From assembly GCA_035299025.1 (NCBI GenBank), contig DATGXK010000007.1, positions 930,001-994,000 on the forward strand: 64,000 nt of DNA, in the 5' to 3' direction. The notes beneath the pieces are model-generated. The model was given only the letters and a program-made list of their open reading frames with translations, searched no databases and was not told the origin of the DNA. Shown piece by piece: positions 24,228-33,181 of the stretch. Each line of letters starts with the position of its first letter. Position 1 is the first letter of the stretch. The stretch is from Leadbetterella sp035299025 (GTDB lineage: Bacteria > Bacteroidota > Bacteroidia > Cytophagales > Spirosomataceae). The position numbers and the translations under genes were made by a program.

Positions 24228-24259
24228 ATAAGGCCACTTTTACATGAGAGTGGCCTTAT
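24228..24259. terminator. Bidirectional terminator containing a stop codon
   Basis: ATAAGGCCACT (24228-24238) pairs perfectly with AGTGGCCTTAT (24249-24259), followed by TTTTT. The stop of the leftward rRNA methyltransferase (24256-24258) is inside the stem. Confidence 0.8.
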
Positions 24260-25389
24260 TTTTTGCCCCTATAAAGCTCATATTTCAGTAGTCTTGCATC
24301 TAGACCGCCATTTTGCAAGTCGATTTTCTGCTCGCCCCGCAAACCAACCTTCTTTATTGCTTCTTTGTCTGAACTTATCATCCAAGCCTCAAAGCCCGCA
24401 TATTTTTGTTTTAGCGTATCACCAATTCTGCTATAAAAATCAAAAACATCATCCATTTTCATTCTTTCTCCATAGGGCGGATTCAGGAAAACGATTCCCG
24501 AGTCTGTAATTGGCTCTGTTTCAAAAAAATCGGCCTTTTTTAGGTTTATGTATTCGTCGACACCCGCTATTTCGGCATTTTCAGCAATAATTTCTAGATT
24601 TTTAGATAATATGTCTCTCGCAAAAATCTTAAGATCAGGATCAACGATCTGAGATTTCAATTCAGCTTTTACTTTATTAAAAAGGGCGGAATCAAAATCA
24701 CGCCAGTTTTGGAAACAAAATGTTCTGCTAAGGTTTGGCGGTGTTTTGGTCCCGATAAGTGCCGCCTCTATACTGAAAGTGCCCGAGCCTGCCATAGGGT
24801 CATAGAATGGCAAATGTGCATTCCAACCACTTATCAGAATTATTCCTGCAGCCAATATCTCATTGATGGGTGCTTCATTTGATTTCTTTCTATATCCTCG
24901 TCTGTCCAAACTCAGCCCTGAAGAGTCTAAAGATATAACTACTTCGCTACCAGTAACATGTATATTTATCACGATATCTGGATTGTCTTTGCCGACATCT
25001 GGTCTTTTGCCTTTTTTTTCTCTAAATCTGTCGGCAATCGCGTCTTTAACTTTCAAAGCCACATAATGAGAGTTGCTGAAATGGTTTCCACTTATGGTGG
25101 CATCTATTGAAAATGTCTGGCTTAAATGTAGCACTTTCTCCCAAGGAAAGGATTTTGCATTGTTGTATAAATCCGTCTCGTTTTCGGCAGTGAAGTCGTC
25201 AATAGGTACAAGAAACCTAACCGCAGTTCTTGACAGCATGTTGGCTTTATAAAGCAACTCATCGTCACCCAGAAACCTCACAGCTCGCCTTAATTTTTCG
25301 GTTCTTTCTCCTCCCAATGATTCTATCTCTTGAGCGAGAATATTTTCTAGCCCCATCAAAGTGGTTGCTACTATCTCATATTTTTGCAT
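24256..25389 (-). CDS. rlmL: THUMP-domain 23S rRNA guanine-N2 methyltransferase (RlmL/YcbY N-terminal type)
   Basis: 377 residues. An N-terminal ferredoxin-like/THUMP part (about 1-160, with VALKVKDAIADRFREK) precedes a methyltransferase domain with PFYDPMAGSGTFSIEAAL (motif I) and catalytic VFLNPPYGERM (motif IV, NPPY). This matches the family that methylates G2445 of 23S rRNA. The second RlmK domain of E. coli RlmL is absent, as is common outside gammaproteobacteria. Target site is inferred from the family. Confidence 0.88.
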   Translation of the reverse strand: MQKYEIVATTLMGLENILAQEIESLGGERTEKLRRAVRFLGDDELLYKANMLSRTAVRFLVPIDDFTAENETDLYNNAKSFPWEKVLHLSQTFSIDATISGNHFSNSHYVALKVKDAIADRFREKKGKRPDVGKDNPDIVINIHVTGSEVVISLDSSGLSLDRRGYRKKSNEAPINEILAAGIILISGWNAHLPFYDPMAGSGTFSIEAALIGTKTPPNLSRTFCFQNWRDFDSALFNKVKAELKSQIVDPDLKIFARDILSKNLEIIAENAEIAGVDEYINLKKADFFETEPITDSGIVFLNPPYGERMKMDDVFDFYSRIGDTLKQKYAGFEAWMISSDKEAIKKVGLRGEQKIDLQNGGLDARLLKYELYRGKK

Positions 25390-25454
25390 GGCAACAAAAC
25401 TAAGGTATAATGAGCAATTTGCTGATATTTATGCTTCGAAAACAAGCAGATTTC

Positions 25455-26120
25455 TCACCAATTAATTTCTGATAGGCCTTTACTCTTCAAAAAGTCGTTG
25501 GTTTTTGAAAAATGATGTTGATCAAACCATCCGCCTTGATTGGCAGAAAGGGGAGAAGGGTGCTTGGATTTTAACACAAAATGTTTTTTGGTATCTATAA
25601 ATTTACCTTTGTTGTGAGCAAAAGAACCCCACAGTAAAAATACCAAATTTTCCTTTTGGCTGTTGAGACTAGAAATTACGGCATCTGTAAACTCTTCCCA
25701 ACCATGTTTTTGGTGCGAACCAGCCTGATTATCTCGTACCGTTAGTGTGGCGTTTAATAATAGAACGCCTTGGTCGGCCCATCGTTCTAAATTACCAGAC
25801 TTTGGTACCTCGATGCCTAAATCCTTTTTGATTTCTTTAAAAATATTTATCAGAGATGGCGGATGGCCAATGCCGTCATTTACCGAAAAACAAAGGCCAT
25901 TGGCCTGTTGCGGTCCATGATAAGGGTCTTGACCAAGAATCACTACCTTTGTTTGTGTAAACGAACATCTGTCGAAGGCATTAAAAATCATGCGACCTGG
26001 AGGATAACAGACACCTGCAGCATATTCTGTTTTCACAAAATTTATTAATCTTTGAAAATATGGTTTTTCAAATTCATCTTGTAATTGAACTTTCCAGGAT
26101 TCTTCTAGTTTTATATTCAT
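25455..26120 (-). CDS. ung: Uracil-DNA glycosylase
   Basis: The 221-residue family 1 UDG has the water-activating loop GQDPYHGPQQANG (63-75, catalytic D65), FSV after it, the uracil-specific LLLWGSFAHNK, and the DNA-intercalating loop KSKHPSPLSANQG. It removes uracil from DNA in base excision repair. It is divergent from apaG with about 100 bp between. Confidence 0.97.
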   Translation of the reverse strand: MNIKLEESWKVQLQDEFEKPYFQRLINFVKTEYAAGVCYPPGRMIFNAFDRCSFTQTKVVILGQDPYHGPQQANGLCFSVNDGIGHPPSLINIFKEIKKDLGIEVPKSGNLERWADQGVLLLNATLTVRDNQAGSHQKHGWEEFTDAVISSLNSQKENLVFLLWGSFAHNKGKFIDTKKHFVLKSKHPSPLSANQGGWFDQHHFSKTNDFLKSKGLSEINW

Positions 26121-26222
26121 AAAGGATTCTTTTATTTATCGACATTGATAGAATTCAAAATTATTCTTTTATTTTTAAAGAAAAATAGAAAAGTTTCGTT
26201 TGAAACTAAAAATCCAATTGAT

Positions 26223-26609
26223 ATGGAAGTTGCTGTCACGAAAGGTATCAAAGTGAGCGTTGTTGCCGAATATCAACCGTTTTATTCCGATCCTCTTCGC
26301 AATCACTATGCTTTTTCCTATAGAATCAGAATCGAAAATCATTCTGATGCTACCATGAAATTGCTCAAAAGGCATTGGTATATTTGGGACTCGGCGGGTA
26401 TCTCAGACGAGGTTATCGGCGATGGCGTTGTTGGTTTTCAACCAGTTATAGAGCCAGGTAGTTTTCATGAATATGTTTCGGGTTGTAATTTTAAATCAGA
26501 CACCGGCAAGATGTACGGATTTTATACAATGGAGCGTGTTTTAGACGGTAAAACTTTCCTTATTGTTATACCAGAATTTATAATGATGGTACCTTACAAG
26601 CTAAATTAA
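26223..26609 (+). CDS. apaG: ApaG domain protein
   Basis: 128 residues from ATG 26223, which gives the normal family length and N-terminus (MEVAVTKGIKVSVVAEYQP); an upstream ATG would add 26 non-conserved residues. The FN3-like ApaG core shows FSYRIRIENHS, LKRHWYIWDS, GDGVVGFQPVIEPG and Y.SGC. ApaG (CorD) is associated with Mg/Co homeostasis or protein binding; the exact activity is unsettled. Its TAA overlaps the next gene's ATG. Confidence 0.92.
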   Translation: MEVAVTKGIKVSVVAEYQPFYSDPLRNHYAFSYRIRIENHSDATMKLLKRHWYIWDSAGISDEVIGDGVVGFQPVIEPGSFHEYVSGCNFKSDTGKMYGFYTMERVLDGKTFLIVIPEFIMMVPYKLN

Positions 26610-27370
26610 TGTATTTAGATTTTCTGAAGTATTATTTTCGTGCAGGAAATGCACACAGTATTCATTCCCCATTCGTTTTTGAATTTTATAATCAAGTCTT
26701 AAAAAATAAATCTGTCGCGTCTGATTTTAGCGTGATTGAAAAGCAAAGGGATTCTCTTCTGAGTAACAAACAAACCATCGAGCGTATAGATTTTGGTGCA
26801 GGAAAGAAGAAAAACATTAAAGAAAACATTTCATCCATAGCTAGAACTTCGTTGAAGCCGAAATATTGGGGACAGTTTTTGTTCCGTTTGGTAGGCTTTT
26901 ATAATTACAAAACCATACTCGATCTTGGAACATCTTTTGGTATTACTACGTCTTATTTTGCCAAAGCAAATCCTGAAGCGAAAGTTTATACTTTTGATGG
27001 TTGCCCTCAAACGATTAAAATTGCAGAAAAGACTTTTCAAAATCTTGAGATTTCAAATATTGAAAGCATTTGCGGTAATTTAGATCAAACACTACTTGAA
27101 ACCTTACCGAATTTACCATTAATAGATTTTGTTTTTTTTGATGCCAATCACAAAAAAAAACCAACACTAGCATATTTCGAAACTTGTCTTGCCTACCGAA
27201 GCCAAAATGCCTGTTTCGTTTTTGACGATATCTATTGGTCTGACGAAATGAAAGAAGCCTGGAGTGACATTAAAAGGCATCCTCAAACCACTATATGTAT
27301 AGATCTTTTCTATCTCGGCATTGTATTTTTCAGGACTGGTCTAAAAAAACAAGATTTTATGCTAAAATAA
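26609..27370 (+). CDS. Class I SAM methyltransferase, O-methyltransferase-like
   Basis: The 253-residue protein has motif I ILDLGTSFGITTSYFAKA, acidic TFDGCPQ, and LIDFVFFDANHKKKPTLAYFE, as in the Methyltransf_24 / catechol-O-methyltransferase group. FVFDDIYWSDEMKEAW follows. The N-terminal 60 residues start YFRAGNAHSIHSPFVFEFY, a segment I associate with a Bacteroidota-specific subfamily. Substrate unknown. It is translationally coupled to apaG (TAATG). Confidence 0.82.
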   Translation: MYLDFLKYYFRAGNAHSIHSPFVFEFYNQVLKNKSVASDFSVIEKQRDSLLSNKQTIERIDFGAGKKKNIKENISSIARTSLKPKYWGQFLFRLVGFYNYKTILDLGTSFGITTSYFAKANPEAKVYTFDGCPQTIKIAEKTFQNLEISNIESICGNLDQTLLETLPNLPLIDFVFFDANHKKKPTLAYFETCLAYRSQNACFVFDDIYWSDEMKEAWSDIKRHPQTTICIDLFYLGIVFFRTGLKKQDFMLK

Positions 27371-27459
27371 TCTATCGTAAATATCTACACAATACCATCT
27401 TTTATAGGCAGATATGTCTTCTTTTTGAAATAAACTTCGTAGATATGCCTCAAATTCAG

Positions 27460-27467
27460 TAGATTTG
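27460..27467 (+). promoter_or_regulatory. -7 element for the DUF4249-TonB operon
   Basis: TAGATTTG, 18 bp before ATG 27486, matches TAnnTTTG. It makes the TTG at 27465 an unlikely start, since that would lie inside the promoter. Confidence 0.5.
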
Positions 27468-27485
27468 AGAACTTTAAATATTTTA

Positions 27486-28622
27486 ATGAATTATAGGATA
27501 AAATTATTATTTGCGGCTATTGGATTGATGGTTTTGGCGTGTGTGGAGCCTTATGATTTAAATTTTGGAAGCCAGAAGGAAATATTATTTGTAGAGGCTG
27601 ATATAAACGACTATGATTCACTTCAGTACGTAACAATTAAAAGAAATATTCCCGAACCTAACAATATTGTATATTTCAATGTTGAAAATGCGAAAGTTCA
27701 AATCAAAGAAGGAAATTCTACTGTTATTGACTGTCCCTATTCCTCAGCCGGTAAATATTTACTACCCAAAAATTTCCGCTCAAAAAATGGAGTATCATAT
27801 CAATTAAAAATTCTGATTGATGGAAAAAGCTATGAATCCACTGTTGAAACTGCAAGTGTGGTAGCTCCGATAGAGAAAATATATTCGCAGTTTGCTTCGA
27901 AAGAAATAGATTATTTGTCAAAAAAAATCGATGGTCACCGAATTTTTTTAGATACCAGAGATAACTCAAAGGCGGCCAATTATTATCTGTGGCAATGGAA
28001 ACTTTATGAAAAGCAAAGCTACTGCAGAAGCTGCAATGGTGGAAGGTTTTTTACCACTCCAGCACCTTTGGGTAGATGTGTGGATGACCAAAATCTGATT
28101 CGAAGAGGTGTCACGTACGACTACCTCTGTGTTTCTAACTGTTGGGACATTAAATTTAGCGATCAGGTGAACATCATGTCTGACCTATTTACAACAGATG
28201 AAACCATTAAAGGTAGACTAATAGCTAATATTCCCTTCTACCAATTCAGAAACTCTTTGTTAGAGGTGCAGCAGTATTCCATATCAAAATCGGCGTTTGA
28301 TTATTTTAACATAATGGTTAATCAAACCCAACGCAATGGTACTTTGGCAGACACACCACCAGCTGGCCTAATAGGTAATATAAGAAATACAGAGGATAAA
28401 ACAGAGCCTGTTGGAGGTGTCTTTATGGTTAGTTCAAAAACTACCAAACTTTTTGTAATTCAAAGAAACGAAATTTTGAATGGAGTAAAAGCGATAGGAC
28501 TATTTGAAGGCCGTGAAGTGACACCAGAGCCTATGGGCAACGATACCTCAAGACCACCGTTTGCTCCGTGTATAGAAAGTAGAGAAAGAACGGCCATAAG
28601 GCCAATTGGATGGGTAGATTGA
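27486..28622 (+). CDS. DUF4249 outer-membrane-type lipoprotein (first copy)
   Basis: 378 residues from ATG 27486, giving a clean lipoprotein leader (GLMVLACVEPYDLNF, lipid Cys after LA). DUF4249 proteins sit beside TonB receptors in Bacteroidota and probably help capture the same ligand. A cysteine group stands out: YCRSCNGGRFF, APLGRCVDD, YDYLCVSNCWD, repeated in the next gene. The protein ends RPIGWVD. It shares the operon with a second DUF4249 copy 19 bp downstream and the receptor at 29784. Ligand unknown. Confidence 0.85.
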   Translation: MNYRIKLLFAAIGLMVLACVEPYDLNFGSQKEILFVEADINDYDSLQYVTIKRNIPEPNNIVYFNVENAKVQIKEGNSTVIDCPYSSAGKYLLPKNFRSKNGVSYQLKILIDGKSYESTVETASVVAPIEKIYSQFASKEIDYLSKKIDGHRIFLDTRDNSKAANYYLWQWKLYEKQSYCRSCNGGRFFTTPAPLGRCVDDQNLIRRGVTYDYLCVSNCWDIKFSDQVNIMSDLFTTDETIKGRLIANIPFYQFRNSLLEVQQYSISKSAFDYFNIMVNQTQRNGTLADTPPAGLIGNIRNTEDKTEPVGGVFMVSSKTTKLFVIQRNEILNGVKAIGLFEGREVTPEPMGNDTSRPPFAPCIESRERTAIRPIGWVD

Positions 28623-28641
28623 TGAATAAACAGAACTAGTT

Positions 28642-29775
28642 TTGAAAAAACTTAAAACAAAAATATTATACTTTGCCGTTGGTTTATCATTTTTGGCCTG
28701 CGTTGAACCATTTGATTTGGAAGTTATAACGAGCCAGAACATTCTTATTGTAGATGGCACACTTGATGATTCAAATAAAGACCAGTATATCAATCTTAAA
28801 AAGTTTATCCCCTCCGAAACAGGGAATGTGAGATATGCCTCAGAGACGGGTGCTAAGGTTGTTATAATTAAAGATGGTAAGGAGGAAATCAACTGTACTT
28901 ACAAAGACAACGGTTTTTATTATTTGCCATTGGGCTTTAAGGCCACAGTAGGAAGCAAGTATAAATTAAAAATCACCTTGGTTAATGGTAACCAATACGA
29001 ATCTACCGAGGAAGAAATGCGTTCTACACCCGAAATAAATGGATATACTGTAAAATTTGACCCGCAAGGAATCACTTTGGGTACGAATAAAATAGCATCT
29101 CATACCATTTATTTAAGTACAAAAGACAATGCCGCTGTTGGCGATAATTTTCTCTGGAGTTGGAGATTGTTTGAGAAGCAATCAGTTTGCAAAACTTGTG
29201 TTGGAGGAATTTTTCTAACTTCCCCGGCTCCACTTGGGAGGTGTACTGTAGTGCCAGATCTGGCTACTGTTGAATATGATTATCGGTGTCAAGGTAACTG
29301 TTGGGAAATCATAAACTCCCAAGACTTAAACGTAATGAGTGATGTATTTTCACAAGGGAAAGAAATAAAAGATAGATTAATTACAAAAGTGCCTTATTAT
29401 CAGGATACGGGATTTTTGATTGAGATAAAACAGCAAAATGTGTCAGCCTCGGCATTTCAGTATTTAAAAATTTTGACAAACCAATCTCAAAATAATGGTA
29501 GTTTGGTGGATGCTCCTCCTGCTCCTTTGATAGGAAATTTACGGAATATAAATGATAACAAAGAGACCGTTGGAGGGTATTTTATGGTTGGGAATGCCAA
29601 AATTCAACGAATATGGGTGGATAGACTGGATGCGGTAGGGACTCCAATTTACCCACTTAATGGTCGATTACCAAATTATGAGCCATCTTCCCCTGATGGT
29701 TCAAGACCGCCAAACGCTCCCTGCGTTATCTCAAATACACGAACTCCTCTAAAACCCGAAGGCTGGCCCTTATAA
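28642..29775 (+). CDS. DUF4249 lipoprotein (second copy)
   Basis: The 377-residue paralogue of the preceding gene has the same plan (FLACVEPFDLEV leader; VCKTCVGGIFL, APLGRCTVV, YDYRCQGNCWE; end KPEGWPL). The Cys spacing is kept although the rest has diverged, suggesting a structural cluster. The start is TTG 28642: the frame has no ATG before the leader. It is nine bases ahead of the TonB receptor ATG. The tandem arrangement is an old duplication. Confidence 0.85.
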   Translation: MKKLKTKILYFAVGLSFLACVEPFDLEVITSQNILIVDGTLDDSNKDQYINLKKFIPSETGNVRYASETGAKVVIIKDGKEEINCTYKDNGFYYLPLGFKATVGSKYKLKITLVNGNQYESTEEEMRSTPEINGYTVKFDPQGITLGTNKIASHTIYLSTKDNAAVGDNFLWSWRLFEKQSVCKTCVGGIFLTSPAPLGRCTVVPDLATVEYDYRCQGNCWEIINSQDLNVMSDVFSQGKEIKDRLITKVPYYQDTGFLIEIKQQNVSASAFQYLKILTNQSQNNGSLVDAPPAPLIGNLRNINDNKETVGGYFMVGNAKIQRIWVDRLDAVGTPIYPLNGRLPNYEPSSPDGSRPPNAPCVISNTRTPLKPEGWPL

Positions 29776-29783
29776 TATTAAAT

Positions 29784-32183
29784 ATGAAAAATATAAACGC
29801 TCTTGTTCTAAGTTTGTTCATTATATCTGTTGCTAAACTCGCCAATGGGCAGGGTTTTTATACCATCACTGGTCAGGTGACTGATTCTTTAACTAGCGAG
29901 CCATTAATTGGTGCCAATGTTAACCTAAATTTTGGTGATAACAACGTAGTTACTGATAAAAAAGGAAAATTCAGCCTGGTTGCAACCAAAAAAGAAAACG
30001 TTGTAGTCGTTCGTTTTGTGGGTTACAAGCCTTGGAGAATCACAGTTCCTAACACCAAAGACGTCTTTTTGGATGTTAAATTATTGCTGGTTTCTAATGA
30101 CTTAGAGGAAGTAATTGTGAGCAGCAAAAATCTTGAAACTAACATAAAAAGGCCTATTTTAGGAGTTAATACGCTAAGCATCAAAACTCTTACAAAAATA
30201 CCATCGGCACTTGGCGAAATAGACATATTGAGAGGGCTACAAATGCTTCCTGGAGTGACAAGTGTTGGTGAAGCGGCAAACGGGGTAAACATTAGAGGCG
30301 GTGCCACCGACCAAAATCTTATTCTTTTAGATGACGCACCCATTTTCAATCCCACACACATGTTTGGGCTTTTTTCGGCATTTCCGTCAGAAGCAGTATC
30401 TAGTTTTGACCTTTACAAAGGAAATGTACCGACCAGATTTGGGGGAAGAGCTGCGGCAGTTTTGGATGTAACATTGGCAAACCCAAGTCTGGACAAATTC
30501 AAAATGGCAGGTGGGATTAGCTTGGTATCCAACAGACTTAAAATGGATGTGCCTATTATTAAGGACAAATTGGGAATTTCTTTGTCTGCAAGGGCCGCAT
30601 TTAATGACTTTCTTTTGCCCTTGGCATCTAAGAAATTGGACAATATCAAGGCAAAATTCGGTGACGGATCCTCTAAAATTTTCTTTAGACCAAACAATAA
30701 GAATACCTTCACGCTCAGCACCTATTATAGCACCGACTTTTTTCAAACCGAAATACTGGGCTCTATAAACGAGATAAATTCAACGAATACCCAATATCAA
30801 TACCGAACCATTAATAATACTTTGAATTGGTTTTATGCCATAAACAACAATTTGAATTTTCAGACAAAGTTTATTTCATCAAACTATGCTCCAACCACCA
30901 TCTTGCCTGAATTAAACTCTGATAATAAGGTAAAAATCCTATCGGGTATTGATTACAAACAAGTAAAAACAAATCTTAATTATTTCAAAGGTAAACACAA
31001 ACTAGAAGTCGGTCTCGATGGTATCAAATATAATATCAATCCAGGTGAATTAGATCCAGGAAATAATCCAAATATAAAAAGTGTTATAACCCAAAGAGAA
31101 AACGCCTACGAAATGGGAGCATATATTGAGGATGAAATAGAATTTAGCAAAAAATTAGTCATGACGGCCGGGCTTCGTTATTCACAGTTTTTCAATATCG
31201 GCCCAGGTTCTTACAGAACATATCAAGAAGGTTTTGCTCGAGAAGAATTGGCACTGTTGGATACTGTATACATAAACAAAGGCGAGGTACAACAATCTTA
31301 TGGCGGTCTTGAACCAAGGGTGGGTATTAGATACCAACTCGACAAACGCAAATCTTTGAAGTTTGGCTACAATCTCATGAGACAATATTTACAAGTAATT
31401 ACGAATACAACCACACCATTACCTACCTCTAGATGGAAAACATCCGATATTTATATAAAGCCGCAAGTGAGTAGTTTATACACCTTGGGGTATTTCCAAG
31501 AGCTGACCGACAATATCTATGAATATTCAGTAGAGGCTTATTGGAGACAAACCAATAATATAGTAGACTACAAACCAGGTGCCGATTTTCTTTTACAGGA
31601 ATACCCAGAGAGCCAATTATTGCAGGGAAAAAACAAATCCTATGGCTTAGAATTTATGATTTCGAAGAAAAAAGGCGAACTTACTGGCTGGCTAAATTAT
31701 ACCTACTCGAGAAGTTTCAATAAAGTTGACGAAGGTTCGGGACCATCACTTCAAATTAACCAAGGAGATTGGTATACGGCCAATTATGATAGGCCACATT
31801 CGGCCAATGCCACCGTTGTTATAAATCAGGGCAAGCACCACGATTTTTCGTTCAATTTCACTTACAGTACTGGCCGTCCTTTTACTATGCCGCAGGGTTT
31901 TATATTGTACCAAGACAGAACCTATCCGTTCTATTCTTTAAGAAACAACGCACGAATTCCAGATTACCACCGTTTGGATTTTTCTTGGAATATTTACAAC
32001 CCAAGTATGGATGAAAGCAAACGCTGGAAAGGAAACTGGACTTTTACAGTATATAATCTTTACGGGAGGAAGAACGCGTATTCGGTATTCTTAAAAAATC
32101 AAGGAACGGCCATAAAAGCGAATAAATTGACTGTTTTTGGAGCTCCAATTATCTCACTTTCTTACAATTTTAAGTTTCAGTAA
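29784..32183 (+). CDS. TonB-dependent outer-membrane receptor with carboxypeptidase-like N-terminal domain
   Basis: 799 residues. After the signal peptide (ending near ANGQ) comes a CarboxypepD-reg-like domain (ITGQVTDSLTSEPLIGANV, FVGYKPWRI). Then a plug (LRGLQMLPGVTSVGEAANGVNIRGGATDQNLILLDDAPIFNP, read in parts) and a 22-strand barrel end with ISLSYNFKF and a terminal Phe-rich strand. It imports a ligand across the outer membrane using TonB energy. The shorter size and DUF4249 partners set it apart from SusC/SusD systems. It closes the operon at a strong terminator. Confidence 0.93.
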   Translation: MKNINALVLSLFIISVAKLANGQGFYTITGQVTDSLTSEPLIGANVNLNFGDNNVVTDKKGKFSLVATKKENVVVVRFVGYKPWRITVPNTKDVFLDVKLLLVSNDLEEVIVSSKNLETNIKRPILGVNTLSIKTLTKIPSALGEIDILRGLQMLPGVTSVGEAANGVNIRGGATDQNLILLDDAPIFNPTHMFGLFSAFPSEAVSSFDLYKGNVPTRFGGRAAAVLDVTLANPSLDKFKMAGGISLVSNRLKMDVPIIKDKLGISLSARAAFNDFLLPLASKKLDNIKAKFGDGSSKIFFRPNNKNTFTLSTYYSTDFFQTEILGSINEINSTNTQYQYRTINNTLNWFYAINNNLNFQTKFISSNYAPTTILPELNSDNKVKILSGIDYKQVKTNLNYFKGKHKLEVGLDGIKYNINPGELDPGNNPNIKSVITQRENAYEMGAYIEDEIEFSKKLVMTAGLRYSQFFNIGPGSYRTYQEGFAREELALLDTVYINKGEVQQSYGGLEPRVGIRYQLDKRKSLKFGYNLMRQYLQVITNTTTPLPTSRWKTSDIYIKPQVSSLYTLGYFQELTDNIYEYSVEAYWRQTNNIVDYKPGADFLLQEYPESQLLQGKNKSYGLEFMISKKKGELTGWLNYTYSRSFNKVDEGSGPSLQINQGDWYTANYDRPHSANATVVINQGKHHDFSFNFTYSTGRPFTMPQGFILYQDRTYPFYSLRNNARIPDYHRLDFSWNIYNPSMDESKRWKGNWTFTVYNLYGRKNAYSVFLKNQGTAIKANKLTVFGAPIISLSYNFKFQ

Positions 32184-32199
32184 GATAAATTTCAGTATT

Positions 32200-32235
32200 A
32201 AAAAGCCCTTGCAACGTAATTTGGAAGGGCTTTTT
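32200..32235. terminator. Bidirectional terminator
   Basis: AAAAAGCCCTT (32200-32210) pairs perfectly with AAGGGCTTTTT (32225-32235). It serves the TonB operon rightward and ctlX leftward. Confidence 0.85.
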
Positions 32236-32259
32236 AGTTTTTAAAAGAAATTGTACTAT

Positions 32260-33177
32260 TTAAATCTCTGGTAAATGGATTTCTGCAATCATACATCGTG
32301 CAGAACCACCGCCGTAGGTTTCTATAACCCCCAAATCTGGGTGAATGATTTCAGCATATTCCTCTAAGAGTTCCACTTGATTATTCGACAAAGACTTATA
32401 CGCTCGATCAGACATCACCAAGAATTTCTTTTCAGATTTGTTTTTAACAAGAAGCATATTTCCCGCAAATTCATTCATCTGATCAAGACTGATTTCAATC
32501 ACCTCTTTACCCAAACTTTCCAACTTTTGCTTTATCATTAGTCTTTCATCCAAGTCAGAGATAGATTCTAAACAAATAACACAAAAAGTATCGCCCATAC
32601 ACATTACCACATTGGTGTGATAAATAGGGTGCTGGTTTTGGTCAAAAGCATTGAAAGTCACCAAATCGAAGTTCATTTGTTTTTTCCAAGCTGCCAACAC
32701 CTCGGGGTTTGTTCTTGATGAAATACAAGCAAAAGCAACACGATGTATTCTATCTAAAACCAAACTTCCTGTACCTTCTAAAAACTTATTCTCTTCCTCA
32801 TAATGAGTGAAATCCAACACCACATTTAGGTCATACTTCTGCTTTATTTTATCCAGAATATCTTTTCTCCTCTCAGCCCTACGATTGGGAGCCTCCATAG
32901 GATACAGAATAACCTTACCAGAATGGTGCATCGAAATCCAATTATTGGGGAAAATACTATCTGGTGTAAATGGCTCAGGGGTATCCTCTATCACCATAAC
33001 GTTTATACCTCTTAGCTCAAGCTGCTCTACAAATTGATCAAAAGCAAGTTGAGCTGAAAAATTGATATTTTCGTCAGTTCCTTTGCTCTGAAACTTGTTT
33101 GATTCGGCTGTTTGTTCATTAAAATTAAAGTTAACCGGCCTAATCATCAATACATTAGAAGTGATTTGTTCTTGCAT
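32260..33177 (-). CDS. ctlX: Citrulline utilization hydrolase CtlX-type amidinotransferase-fold protein
   Basis: 305 residues from ATG 33177 (MQEQITSNVLMIRPVNFNFN); an upstream ATG at 33204 would overlap the preceding gene. The N-terminal VLMIRPVNF.FNEQTAESN.FQ pattern, FTPDSIFPNNWIS (GME-type acidic pair), GTGSLVLDR, YHTNVVMCMGD (His) and C-terminal GGGSARCMIAEIH (nucleophile Cys) define the CtlX group of guanidine-modifying enzymes. It is coupled to an arginine-deiminase-like gene upstream (4 bp apart), so the pair probably handles arginine/citrulline. Confidence 0.85.
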   Translation of the reverse strand: MQEQITSNVLMIRPVNFNFNEQTAESNKFQSKGTDENINFSAQLAFDQFVEQLELRGINVMVIEDTPEPFTPDSIFPNNWISMHHSGKVILYPMEAPNRRAERRKDILDKIKQKYDLNVVLDFTHYEEENKFLEGTGSLVLDRIHRVAFACISSRTNPEVLAAWKKQMNFDLVTFNAFDQNQHPIYHTNVVMCMGDTFCVICLESISDLDERLMIKQKLESLGKEVIEISLDQMNEFAGNMLLVKNKSEKKFLVMSDRAYKSLSNNQVELLEEYAEIIHPDLGVIETYGGGSARCMIAEIHLPEI

Positions 33178-33181
33178 GATT

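Noticed and set aside
30387..30768. Overlapping ORFs of 85-119 residues on both strands
   Set aside because: They are shadows inside the TonB receptor gene, which accounts for the open frames by codon bias.
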